A stretch of DNA of 64,000 nt from Lineus longissimus (taxonomy: Eukaryota > Nemertea > Pilidiophora > Heteronemertea > Lineidae). A program made the translations under genes and the position numbers. Positions 45,334-56,083 of the stretch are shown here, piece after piece (position 1 is the first letter of the stretch; the number at the start of each line of letters is the position of its first letter). The stretch spans positions 13,394,001 to 13,458,000 of the forward strand of contig NC_088317.1 in assembly GCF_910592395.1 (NCBI RefSeq). Reading direction: 5' to 3'. The notes below the pieces were generated by a model. That model was not told the origin of the DNA. It did not search any database and saw only the letters and a program-made list of their open reading frames with translations.

Positions 45334-47974
45334 CTATTCAGCCATAGACTCAAAGTAAGCATATTTCCCCGAGTAAATATGGTCGGCAACCGCAACAATA
45401 AGGAGATAAGGCCCCATCAAAAAGTCAGAGAGACCCAAGTTTAAGATCAGCAGATTCACAATTTCGGTCTTTTCTTTACAGCTTCTCCAGATGATTACGA
45501 AAAGGTTTCCCAGCGCCGCTGTGATGCCAAACATCCAGTAGGTGATGGTGAAGAAATATGAATCCAGAAGATCGGAGCAGGAGGAGAAACAATCTGGACC
45601 TGGTGTGCAGAGATCATCAGCGGTGATACCCGCCACCAGTGCAGCACAACAGAAGCGTAGCACGTCCGTGTGAAGGGTGAGTTCGCCAAACGAAGATAGG
45701 CCCTGGTAATCCTCTGCAAGAATTAATTCAATTAGATTATACCTTATGTCAAGTTCGAGTAGTTGAGAGAAGCCATTGAACGCACCTACGTGAATGCGCT
45801 TTAGTTTGGAATTAGTCACTGAGAGGTATTTAAGATTCGTTAGACCTCGAAATGCGTTCTCCCAAAGTGATCCAAGATTGAAATTCCCAAGGTCTAAACG
45901 AAGCAGGCTGTCCAAGCCGGTAAAAGCAAAAGCTTTAATGGCGCTAATGGGATTGCCATTTAGATCAAGCTGGTGTACTTGCGTCAGTCCTGCGAACATT
46001 CCAGGTACCAGACTGGTCAATTGGTTATAGCTTAGATCAAGGCTGAGAAAATTGGCCAGATTCTTGAATGTTCCATTCGTTAGCGTCTCTAACTCATTAC
46101 GAGAAAGATTCAAATACGCGATCAGGTGGAAGTCATCAAATGTTGCTGGAGTCAGTTGCAGACGATTGTTTGCAAACAAAGCTGCTCGGATCGACCCTGA
46201 CATTGTTGGAACACCCGACATGTTTGCCGAGGTACAGTCAACAACATGGCCGACACACCGGCACCCGCCATCGCATGGAAGAATGTCGCAAAACTTTTCA
46301 TCATCCCGTGAGTGTTTGCAGTCAACGACACCGTCGTAGACGTCATGTTGATTAATGCAGATCGTCTCCTCTTGGCCTCCACATTTTAATGCCCCAGGAC
46401 AGCTGATGTGGTCAGAACACGCCTGCTCGTCCTGTCCGTCCGCGCAGTCCCAAGTTCCATCACAGACCATATCTTGTGGTATACAGTAACCGGCTGAACA
46501 CTGGAACATCCCCGGACACTGGAATTCTTTGCAATTTCCAAGGTGCGACATATCTCTACAGCCAACAACGTAACCGTACTTGTCCTTATCATACATACAT
46601 ATTATATCCCTCGGTATACAATGATCAGAAGACGGGCTTTTCACTTCATCCGCGCCGCAAACTTCAGCATACAACTCTACTTCGTCTTCCATGGAAAGCC
46701 CTTGGCAATCAATCTGGCCGTCCCCAACACGGAGGTCTGCTATGCAATCCCATGAATAGCAAAGAAAGGCATTCTTAGAACACCCAAAAAATCTGCACAT
46801 CGCCAAATCTTCATCACTCCCATCTCTACAATCCTCATACGCGTCACAAACTTTGTTTCTGTCAATGCACTCACCATCTGAACAGCACCGTTCTGTTGTC
46901 GGATGACATATTTTGTCAATGTAGTTGCTTTCATCCTCTGCATTTTCACAATCTGAGACGCGGTCGTACAATCGTGAAACAGAAATAGTCGCATTTGAAT
47001 CATTCGCGAACGAGTCGTTGAATTCTTCACATGAGTAAAACCATTGGTGCTTTGTTGACGTCTCCAACGGCACGTGATACGACATATCGTCTACTGATGA
47101 CGTCATATTACCGATGACGTCACATTTCATCTCATCAGAACCACCTGGGCAATTGATTTTTCCATTGCAGTATCTGTCAACAGTGATGCACGTCTTGTCA
47201 TCGCATTGAAACTGTTGAGGACCGCATTCATGAAATACTGCATGTGGTACAGTCTCACAAAGTACACTTTTCATGTCTTTATATTGTCGGGGATACGAGT
47301 TGTTTTGGTACTCTGTAAAGTTTTCTTTCGAACTTCATCGACTCGATCATCCACTTTTCTATGGAATCACTGTAAGCTAAAACATTAAAAGAACTGTTCT
47401 GCTTCCCAAGCCAGACATCCCCGTCAATTTCGGTATGCATCCACAAACCTAAACAATAGTTGTATATCTGTGTTAGCTCGGCATTTCGAGACGCAATGAT
47501 GCCTTCGACCACTTTACATGATTTATCAGCATTGTCGTAGCCCTCAGACGACGCACATTGGTCTTCTCGTACGAGCCCGACAAGGCAGAGACATGTGCCG
47601 CTGACAAAGTTCCATTTCGGAGGACAGCGAGTGTTACCAGTTGCTGCAAGTGTCTCGACTGGGGAAGACCATGCCTTCATTGAGATGGTCTGCTCATTCG
47701 TAACCGTGGTAACTGTAGCGGGTTTCTTTCAGATGAGCAAGCTGCTTAGTTCCATCCCACACGGGACCTTGAACCAGTTACCGTATTCGTAGACTCCGTG
47801 CAAGAACATCGCGGTACAGCTGGTCGCTGGAGCTGAAGGCTGCTTGCGGCTGAGCGTGGTGAAAGGTGCCTCGCTTATCCACGCTTCGTAGTCGACCTTG
47901 TACCATTCCGTGAACGTTATTGGGTCTCTCTTGTGCATCTTATAGTTTCGCACCTGTGTCCAGTGGTCATCGTG
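45334..47974 (-). pseudogene. Large exon: lectin-like domains, LDLa modules, LRRs, TM1-TM2
   Basis: Begins after acceptor TTTCATTCAG (AG at 47976-47975). First comes the C-terminal half of lectin domain 1 (TFTEWYKVDYEAWISE; SCTAMFLHGVYEYGNW), interrupted by TGA at 47729-47731 exactly where the last conserved Cys is expected (LLI-stop-KKP). Lectin domain 2 follows (CPPKWNFVSGTCLCL to YKDMKSVLCETV), with a frameshift near 47325. Then an intact 646-codon frame (47274-45334) holds about seven LDLa modules (for example VCDAYEDCRDGSDED and VCDGTWDCADGQDEQ), a Cys-rich LRR cap and about seven LRRs (LNLSRNELETLTNGTF, LDLSYNQLTSLVPGMF). TM1-TM2 (YWMFGITAALGNLFVIIW, LGLSDFLMGPYLL) follow, then TAG. Architecture matches GRL101/relaxin-receptor-type GPCRs with added lectin domains. 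Confidence 0.88.
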
Positions 47975-48102
47975 CTGAATGAAAGAAAATATAAATGCGT
48001 CACCACATTGAAATTATTCTCAAAGCTTCGTCGCTTCGTAGCTTCGTTGATAATTGTAGTTCAGATCATCAGATAAAACAAGTATTGATTAACGAAGTAT
48101 GT

Positions 48103-48258
48103 TTATCTGTCGCTAGGTGTCGACAGTACAAAACCTTCTGTGGCGTCGTGAAATTCGTTGCAACCTATAAGAAATGTAACTGAAAGAATTCGGTTATACG
48201 TTTTCCATTTCGTCGCAATAATCGATATCAGCACCAAGACGTAACAGGGTAGATCCAT
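48103..48258 (-). other. Weak signal-peptide-like frame inside the intron
   Basis: ATG at 48258 opens MDLPCYVLVLISIIATKWKT, which looks like a signal peptide and has a possible donor at 48199. Its phase does not match the exon starting 47974, so it may be unrelated or an alternative first exon of a decayed copy. Confidence 0.2.
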
Positions 48259-48527
48259 GCCTCCAGGAAGCACCCTACTATAGTGCATCGTTCCACATGG
48301 AAAGGATAGACGTATGGAGAGCTAACTCGGGTCTTTATACTCTATTCTTCCATTTACCTGTCCCACTACCGAGGAAAATGGGTTGGGAGTATGGTCAAAA
48401 CAGTAATGTCCTGGTTGAATAGTCGGTGTCCTAGCATTGACATGACCACCAAAGTGTCCTAAACTTTATGAGGTAATCGGTATGTAACCGGGCAAAAGCG
48501 TGACAACAGCTCCCGTATGCTCGCCAG

Positions 48528-49148
48528 GGTCCATATTCATAAACATAATTAAGTCTAAGTCTTACACCTAGGCAACACTTAAGATAAGTGTAAGGAATAA
48601 GTGGGATTCAATATGCTACTTATGTCAAGTCTTACGCTTAATTTGGTGCTTATATTTGAGACACCTCCAGGGGTGTCTTAAGTTCAATCGTATTGGCTAC
48701 TCACTTCATTATTTGTCCACTTTGGAACAGACAGCGTAGGGGAATGGCACTGATTTTGATAGCATAAGAACGTCTGGCTAGACGGCGTACCATACGTCGA
48801 GAACGTGTATTTCGGGACAGAATTCATCCACTTGATGAATATAATGACATCGGATTGTATCAACGATATCGACTGGACAGACAAACAATTCTGGATTTGA
48901 TTGATGCGGTCGGAGACAACCTGAAACCCTTGTCACTGCGAAACCATGCATTGCCAAAGGAACTAAAAGTCACGGCAGCTTTACGTTTTTTCGCAACTGA
49001 ATCATTTCAACTGACTGCGGGAGATACAGTACACGTATCACAACCGACGATGAGCAGTGTTATCTGTCAAGTTACCCAGGCATTGCTTGTTACAGCACAA
49101 GGTAGGACACCGGGATTTTGGAATTCACAGTTTGAACAGGGACAATAA
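48528..49148 (+). pseudogene. PIF/Harbinger-like element end and transposase N-terminal exon
   Basis: The frame is open 48768-49148. It reads RRRTIRRERVFRD, IGLYQRYRLDRQTILDLIDA and LKVTAALRFFATESFQLTAG, then VSQPTMSSVICQVTQALL: the N-terminal helical region of HARBI1-type nucleases. A donor-like AAG|GTAGGA at 49101/49102 suggests an exon end. Catalytic DDE parts are not found downstream. The upstream 48528-48680 contains TCCATATTCATAAACATAAT and nested inverted CTTAAG/TTACAC motifs like Harbinger termini. Truncated and non-functional. Confidence 0.75.
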
Positions 49149-49285
49149 TGCAGGATTATCCAATCGAATTGTCTGACAAAATGATAAACTGTTAGGTTGA
49201 TCTGATAGTGGGGTAATGGGCAGTATTTGAACAAACGAATGGAATAAACTAGTAAATGAACGTTACTAAAAACGTTTTATTGTTG

Positions 49286-49390
49286 AATCATTCGTCGTCG
49301 TCATCGTCGTCGTCGTCATCATCATCATCATCCTCTATCAGTTCGTCATTTAATGGAGATGGGATCATTGCGCCCACATTTCCTTCAGGA
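49286..49390 (-). pseudogene. Acidic C-terminal coding remnant
   Basis: On the - strand a frame reads PEGNVGAMIPSPLNDELIE followed by a run of about 13 Asp/Glu to a stop near 49287. It is probably the last exon of the gene beginning at 50171, or of another Harbinger-associated protein. The GAT/GAC repeat is also a simple-sequence tract. Confidence 0.35.
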
Positions 49391-49854
49391 AGAAGCTAGC
49401 TCAGCCACCATCTACTGTCGATCACTCGTTCGGCCAATCTTTACCAAGCGAGACTGATCATACGGATTACTTCCTGGCGGGAAATCAGATCACAGTGTCC
49501 TTCTCAATTCCTCATGAGCATGCCCAATTACCCATGCCCAATTTCCATAAGGACCTGAGGTGGCTTTTAAAACTGCGGTTAGCCGTTAAGTCAGAAGGGA
49601 GGAGGGAGTCCTGTCCATTCGCTCGTTGGATTTCTTGACGGGACATGTGGTGCAGCCGTGTTCAGACACAAAACAAAAAGTTCCTGTGTGTGCTTGCCTA
49701 CGCCTCGCCTCCTGATATGACGTGATCGCTTCGGGTGTCTGAAGCAAAGTGACGTTGATGTTAACAAAAATCTCGAAAATGCAACTGACTGAAACAGCTC
49801 ACAATCATCTTTTACTCCACTTAAGGGCACACGTTTTCCGTCAAATGCTGACAA

Positions 49855-50171
49855 AAAGTTGAGGTACCTTGTTCGTCACGACCATGCTGTCGAATTCTTC
49901 GTCGTATTCTCTCATCTTGCGTGCATCGATCACGCCTTTCTGCCATTTCCTCGTATTCATCTACCCATCTAGAGAAAGTCCGTGAGTGGATAGGAAAATG
50001 GTTCGCAAATGAACGTATAGACCAGACATGGTCAATGCCTATCACATGGTGCAGTCTGAAAGTGTCCGCGTAGTCCAACCGCTGATTTAAGCTGTAACCA
50101 TGAAGATGCCTCCTTTCATATGCTGCCTGCTCATCGTCCGCCCCATCGTCATAATCGTCATCACTGTCCAT
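49855..50171 (-). CDS. Repeat-encoded acidic/helix-turn-helix protein, exon 1
   Basis: MDSDDDYDDGADDEQAAYE opens an acidic N-terminus. DTFRLHHVIGIDHVWSIRSF and HFPIHSRTFSRWVDEYEEM follow, which look like a helix-turn-helix DNA-binding fold. Then an Arg-rich stretch ends at a donor-like CAAG|GTACCT near 49864. A diverged copy lies at 25690-25895, so this is a dispersed family and not a host gene. It may be the DNA-binding partner gene of a DNA transposon. The family is not recognised. Confidence 0.45.
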
Positions 50172-50648
50172 CGAAATCACCACACAAATCCGAAATGCAA
50201 AGCAAACAGTTAACCCAAAGTAACCTCATCTTGACACATCGAACCACAAACCACAAGCTATACACTCTAGGCCTAAGCCTACTACACCACAAGGTCCAAC
50301 TTGTATTACATTCTTTATGTAACTTAGGCCCTTCTATGTCTTGCGCTCTCCCCCACCAAAATAGGCCTACCTCAAACTTTGTCTTTATTTTGCCATGTTC
50401 GGTAGTGGGACAGGTAAATGGAAGAATAAAGTATAATCGGAGTCGACATCCGAAAAGCGTGATAATTCAGTTAGATTTTGAATTTTTCCTTTTTGTGCAA
50501 TTCTGTGATGGAAACTACTTATGTAGAATAGGAGGTGACTGGGCAGCCGACAGCTGGGTAATATTACCCTTGTAATGCCAATGGTCCTTTCAATGCGTAT
50601 TTTAAAGGAAAATTGTTTCAAACATAGCAAGAAGTTTTACATGTGTAC

Positions 50649-51078
50649 CTTTGAATTGGTGTCTAGATCAGTAATTGCAATGGGAATCCATGTTCTCCTC
50701 GGATCCGAATCCTGCTCTTCCGCATATATCCGCCACCAGCTGGTCCGTAGCATGTACCAGATTGCATCCATCTCCGACTTGTCTAGTACGCTTAGAAGAT
50801 TTGCGCCTTCATTCCAGCATTTCCACATCGCCAACCAAGCAGAATGTGATTGTGTTTGAAAGGAGTAACAGTTACATTTCCATTGAGCCCACCCGGCTGA
50901 ACAGCTGCATCGTGGATCAATCATAGAAGAGTTATTTATTCGCTCAAGCTTGTATTCTAAGGTCACTGGCTCGTGGTCCGGTGAATAGCTGACCGTGAAT
51001 TGTGGCCCGGTTGTATACACAACAACTGCCCGAGTACCGGTGTAATGTTTTTGAGTGTTTCTATTTTTGAGTGTTTCC
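50649..51078 (-). CDS. Exon with N-terminal half of lectin domain 1
   Basis: Open on the - strand from about 51078 to the donor at 50648. The first part reads HYTGTRAVVVYTTGPQFTV. The lectin half follows: CSAGWAQWKCNCYSF, then SAWLAMWKCWNEGANLLSV and MDAIWYMLRTSWW, matching the C-type-lectin start (Cys, aromatic-Trp pattern, W-x2-A-x3-C, G-A-x-L). It ends DLDTNSK before the intron and continues as HDDHWTQ at 47974. The acceptor lies between 51080 and 51021 and was not fixed. Calcium-binding residues of sugar-binding lectins are not evident, so it is best called lectin-like. Confidence 0.7.
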
Positions 51079-51156
51079 CCTCATTGTTTGGGAACGCTAA
51101 AAGATAGATTGACAAGTTTTTCTGTGTTTCCCCCTATTGAAAAGTCATGGTCTCTC

Positions 51157-51634
51157 TAGCTGCCTATTGTTTGGAAACACTGACACATGGGAAACAACCA
51201 CAGATGTTTAACACCGGTACCCTTGTTCATAAAGTCATTGCGGCATGTGATCAGCAGAATTCTTTGCACAACATGCCTTGAAGAATTACTTGGTCTGCAG
51301 CCCGTCTCGGCGACTTCCTCCTGTACAACTACACATTCGCTACTGCTTCTGACAGGGTCATGAGTGTACGATAGACTTAATCGATACCGGTATGGGTCAG
51401 TAAGGCAATCGGGCGTGGTCATGTCATCGTAAAATACTAGGAAGTAGAAAGAGTCCAGATCAACATTGTCAGACGTTATACGCGTCTTTGTATTTGAAGA
51501 GTCCCACAAGCTGACCGGAATTCAGAAGGGTGATTTTCGGAGGAAAGTTTATGTATTGTGGAACAGTTTTTGATACGTTCTGCAATGATTACGGCGTCTA
51601 TTAGAATCAGACAGACGACCGATATGTATCCCAT
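51157..51634 (-). CDS. N-terminal exon(s) of the lectin-LDLa-LRR receptor
   Basis: ATG at 51634-51632 opens MGYISVVCLILIDAVIIAE, a good signal peptide for a secreted or membrane protein. The frame shifts near 51510, after which DSFYFLVFYDDMTTPDC, YRYRLSLSYTHDPV and HVVQRILLITCRNDF are read. This looks like a cysteine-containing beta-rich extracellular module, CUB-like at best. A donor-like AAGG|GTACCG occurs near 51222. Position, strand and order place it at the 5' end of the receptor continued at 50649 and 47974. The shift is a further lesion unless an intron hides it. Confidence 0.5.
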
Positions 51635-52128
51635 TTTTGAGGTACGACTTTGACACATTGTTGAAGACGGAAGACTCCGGAAAGAACAAGTTCGGTACGT
51701 CACGAACTCTTTTACCGAGAGGCATACAAAATAACTAAAAGGAGAAATGACCAACGTGTGTCTGAAATCTACTGCCTTGGGAGTGTCTATACTGGTACCA
51801 AAGTGCTAAACCTAAACAGGCGTTGGACGGGATAAACTCCATAAAAATCACTCACGCATTTAAAACGAAATTCACAAGTCCCTAGTGATTTCGGGCTCTC
51901 TGCCGCATTCGTGAGAGTCCAGCCTGTAAGTCAGTAGTTTCACGATGTGATTGCTCTCACGATCCCATCTATTTTCTGTGCGCTAGTGAAGTTCGTTCCT
52001 ACGGTGGCTGGGAAAGGACATCACATTATTTTATTTTTTTCAGCATAAATTTTTTTTTTTCAGCGTGAAAATTTATTTTCATGAAAAAACTCGATCGATG
52101 GACTTATTATCTCGATCGATCGAGATAT

Positions 52129-52662
52129 TAGAGAGGTTCGGCTGCGACGTTCCGAGATCGAGATCGGGATATGAATTCAGGTCGCGTCGTACCGCGACAA
52201 ATCTTTGAAATGTGACATGCGTTGTGAGCCCCTCATAAATGGCCATTGTGACCAAGCTGTGGACCCTGTTGTAGGTTTCACATAAACAGTTTGCCATAAC
52301 CAGAAAACGTAATTGACATGAATAGGTATAGTTGATTTCACTAGCCAAAGATGTGACGTTATCATTCCCTGCTTCAAATTGGCTATCCCGATCCCGTCTG
52401 CCCGAGAAAGAAGTTTTGTGCCTCGGTAGCGCAACACGACATAGGCCTAGGCTCCACATAATTGGTATTCACCTGCTATGAACCAACGTTATAAAGTATT
52501 GTTTATTGTTTATTGAATTCCCGCGAGAGTTGGAGACGGTTGCGTTTTGTCCCTCGTCCTCAAGCTGGCCATTTGAATGAAATAGCGGATTTCAGGTTAG
52601 ATCCTATCCACAACCTGATACCTATCCTGATATCGATCCCGGAAACGGGAGAGCCGAATCTC
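52129..52662. mobile_element. Nested TIR element inside the left TIR
   Basis: GAGAGGTTCGGCTGCGACG faces TCCCGTTTCC-containing sequence reading GCCGAATCTCTC on the right. The arms are imperfect over about 45 bases. Its removal would restore a continuous TCGATCG-rich TIR matching 56935-57105. It is about 534 bases and non-coding. Confidence 0.6.
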
Positions 52663-52820
52663 TCAATTATCTCGGGCGATCGAGTTAATTATCTCGGGCG
52701 ATCGAGATATTATCTCGGGCGATCGAGTTAATTATCTCGGGCGATCGAGATATTATCTCGGGCGATCGAGATATTATCTCGGGCGATCGAGTTATTTATC
52801 TCGAGCGATCGAGTTACGAA
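52663..52820 (+). repeat. Tandem TCTCGGGCGATCGAGWTATT array
   Basis: Seven or so 20-24-bp units alternate between GAGTTAATTA and GAGATATTA endings. Three to four equivalent units lie at 56935-57010 in the opposite orientation. Each unit contains the palindrome CGATCG, suggesting transposase binding sites. Confidence 0.85.
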
Positions 52821-52859
52821 ATCGAGGCCATTCAACACTCAAACCGAGACTGCAATTTT

Positions 52860-53870
52860 AACCACTCAATTTACGTACATTTCACGAAGCAAAATACTAC
52901 AGAGCAATGGTACGTATTTGTGTAGTGTGCCCAGATACCTTTAGAATCTGAGGAATTTCTAAAGGAAAAAAACATACAATTTCCACAACAACATTTGGAA
53001 TACCTCACCATTTCATGGCACTGTCCAGCTCAAGCGGCAACGTACTCTCTACAACAGTAGAGCATTTCACTGTTGTCGATATCGCATTTAACAGTGAACA
53101 TTCTACTGTGTGTTTGCTTTTGCGCACATTCTCTGCGCAACGAAGAATACCATTGAATATTATATATATTGCATGTCAAGCCATAGAATAGTCAAAATTA
53201 TTTGTCAGGTAAAAAATTATTTCACGAGGCTTAACTTTAAACCAAACCTTGAAGAAATCGGCCCAGCAGGTTTTGCACAGCGACCCAAACCACTGTCAAA
53301 GTGATTTTTAATTCGCGGATACGCTAATCATGTATGGAGCCAAGACGTGTACATTATGTACTGTAGACAGTGTGTGTTTACATTAGCAGACGATGTTTGT
53401 TTGAAGCGAGTCCAGGCCCAACTTGAATGCCTTGTACTTTCTGTTTGTGGATGTAACAGTCCCACCCAATGCAACCTACCTACTTTGTGGGTGTAATTCA
53501 AGACCCTGACAGTATCACTGTGCAACTTCCTGGCTTAAAACGCCGTAAATATGCTGTTTTTTATCGCCGATTTCGTCGAAATCTTAATGGCCGCCATTTG
53601 CAATATCGCGTCATCGATGACGTCAGCCGTGGAATAATGCCGTGGAATAGTCAAGCACGTGGTCGTGAATGACGCGACGTGTGCGAATTTCAAACTTTAG
53701 TGGTCTAAAGTTTACCCAGAACGATCTTGGGTAACATTTAGTCTTACCCAGGTTGGTCCTGGGTAAACTTTACGCTTACCTAGGACGACATCTATCGATT
53801 CGGCGATAGTAGTACCATCAATAATGGCAGGGAAAAGCCATCCTTAGCCGTAATTGTGTAGGGCTTGTTG
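52860..53870. other. Transposon interior, no gene recognised
   Basis: Between the left TIR array and the nested element. It includes short inverted ACCCAGG/CCTGGGT motifs at about 53710-53790. Confidence 0.4.
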
Positions 53871-53879
53871 CTGATAATA

Positions 53880-54737
53880 GGGTGGTTTCGCAGGCGCACG
53901 GATAGCACGACGTGAACGTTTAGCTAGACGTAACCGTTTTATTTACTGCTGCGTCATTTTGGTGGTTTCGCTGCGCACGAGAAAACGGTTACGTTTAAGT
54001 CTAGGTGGCGCGAATTTTGAAAATGGCGGCACTCGGAGAACTCTTGCATTTGGCGATTGAAAATGAAGATGATGAGTTTGTGTACCTACTTTTTGAAGAA
54101 ATGGCGGTGCCAAGGGGGGTAACATATGATCCAGCGTTGCCTAGATTCGATTTAGAGACTTACACGGACGATCAATGTTGGAACGAATTCAGATTCCGTA
54201 AAGATGACATTCCTGTGCTCTGTCAATGCATAATAGTTTACAGAGCCTGCCCCTGGCTGTGCCACACCCGTGCACCACTCTAGACCTGCCTTCACAACAT
54301 GAACACACAAGACAACACATTCCATCATCATCATGACCATGGATGGCCGGGGAAATATCCACATCATGACATGCATGAAATGCATGCGGCACAAGTGTCA
54401 AGTGTACATCCATGGGAGCGAAACATCGGCAACCGCACTTCATCATCTTTTTTCGCCTGCAAGGATAGGCGATATCGACTACAAAAGCCATTTATTTGCA
54501 GCACAATATTCCTAATAACTATTACAGGTGCTACTCAGGATGTACGACTTCTGTGTCAGTGAAAATTCGTCAATTTTGCTGTCCGTTTAGACTTACGTGT
54601 ATCGAGCCCGCTATCCGTCTTTTCCCTCCGTTTACGCGAAGGGACGTTGCGTACGACGTCACGACACCGCAAGTAGTGATGACGTCACCGCTGCTAATTG
54701 TTCACGTCGCGCTATCCGTGCGCCTGCGAAACCACCC
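53880..54737 (+). mobile_element. Nested TIR element with PIF/Harbinger-type coding fragment
   Basis: GGGTGGTTTCGCAGGCGCAC, then GGATAGC(A/G)CGACGTGAAC, forms both ends in inverted orientation, flanked by TA on each side. Internally an ATG at about 54023 opens MAALGELLHLAIENEDDEF, continuing to DDQCWNEFRFRKDDIPVL. This is like the N-terminus of PIF/Harbinger or ISL2EU-type nucleases, and it is truncated before any catalytic motif. Non-autonomous. Confidence 0.65.
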
Positions 54738-55406
54738 TAATGCTGGATGGATACTACTACAAAACGATCAGGGAAAAAAGTTGTGTGATAGAAATTATTT
54801 TTTTATTGTGCACAATAACTGTACGAACAACATTAGAACAGAATAGCTTACGCGTATCTATTTAATAAAACAGTAATGTTCTGATTACATTTTATCTGTT
54901 GTTAAATATTATTAAAACCAGCACTTCCTGGCGTAATCCGCCATGTTTTAGTGCATGGGACAACACAATGGGCTCCAAAAACGATTGAATGACTAACATG
55001 ACTAGCATGTATAGCCGGCTCCACTATGTAAATGTCCATGATATGTCACCTCGCTTTTGGACCGCTGTGCCGGGCCGAAAACTATTTGGCATACCAGTAT
55101 TACTTCAAAATTTGGTTTCTCTTAATCGAATCTTTGGACCAGCGAGGATTTTAGATTGAAGAAAAACAGTTGCCAGGTTACCCATTAAAATATTTACAAT
55201 AGTGGTTGTGATGTGCAATGCGCTGGTTTTATGGCATGCTGTCAGCTTTAAGGACCAAACAAGTTCCCGTCCCATAACATGTACCCTTAACGACAGAGTA
55301 GCCATACAGATCATGTCGGACTCAAAAATCGTGTAGAGCACAGAGGGCTTTGGGCTGCGCCGTCTGCGAGAAATACATCTGCAAAGCGCGAAGAACCTAG
55401 CACGCG

Positions 55407-55735
55407 TTAATCAAAAAGTGTATCAATGACAGCTTTGAGTGTTATGTACAGGTTTCTAGCCTCATCTGGATCATTTGGCATCGCAAGACCACGTTCGTTC
55501 ATAAGTGAGCAGCAAAGATCATACATGTCCTTGTAACATGTAAATTGAGACTAGAAGGAACACTCTCCCCGGCAAAGCTCGAACTTCATTTCATCAACAT
55601 CGCAAAGGCCGTCTTCAGCATCAAACAGCTCTGGCACAAAGTACATCATAAAGGTCGTCCGTGTTGGATATTGGTATTGTTGTACTTTCTGATTCTGTGT
55701 GCGTTCCAAAGCATGCAGACTTCGTCCAACTCCTC
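55407..55735 (-). pseudogene. Transposase exon 2
   Basis: Acceptor TATTTTCAG|GAGGAG at 55737-55736. It reads EELDEVCMLWNAHRIRKYNN and GRP. A frameshift near 55630 follows, then MMYFVPELFDAEDGLCDVDE, an in-frame TAG near 55546, and DMYDLCCSLMNERGLAMPND through to the stop at 55407-55409. It joins exon 1 in phase 0 (NLIQ|EELD) and supplies the C-terminal domain of the integrase-like protein. Confidence 0.75.
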
Positions 55736-56083
55736 CTGAAAATACAGAAAGCTATGATTGCTAAAACAGAGACCGCCTACTTGAGAAATGTAAAAATAAC
55801 ACGTAAATTACTTTGTCAATATAATATATGTAGATTACTTTGTCTAGTAGTGCCGGATGCCTTTCCGTATAACCAAAAACACGCCCCATAAGCGACCCTA
55901 GGGCCAAACATAGTGTGAAAATGCAATCTCAAATTCATTCAGTTTGCATGTATGGCCAGTCCTTTTCATTCAATTTATGGTCATTGCCAATTTTTCAGTA
56001 ACCAACAAGACCTTTCCAAAGTGGGATGGACATTCTGATCCGTCCGATTTTACAGTAATGTTATATATAAATAATGTCGTTAC

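Larger units (their letters stand above)
47975..50648 (-). other. Phase-0 intron splitting lectin domain 1
   Basis: Donor AAG|GTACAC at 50648 and acceptor TTCATTCAG at 47975. Both flanking exons are in phase 0, and together they restore a normal lectin-domain order. The 2.67-kb intron contains the Harbinger-like remnants at 48528-50171. Confidence 0.7.

Noticed and set aside
46052-46778. Several + strand frames of about 70-100 codons
   Set aside because: Antisense shadows of the long LDLa-LRR coding frame on the - strand.
47729-47731. TGA at a conserved lectin cysteine read as selenocysteine
   Set aside because: The same locus has a TAG and several frameshifts, no SECIS-like element was seen, and lectin domains need this Cys for a disulfide. 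A nonsense mutation or error is simpler.
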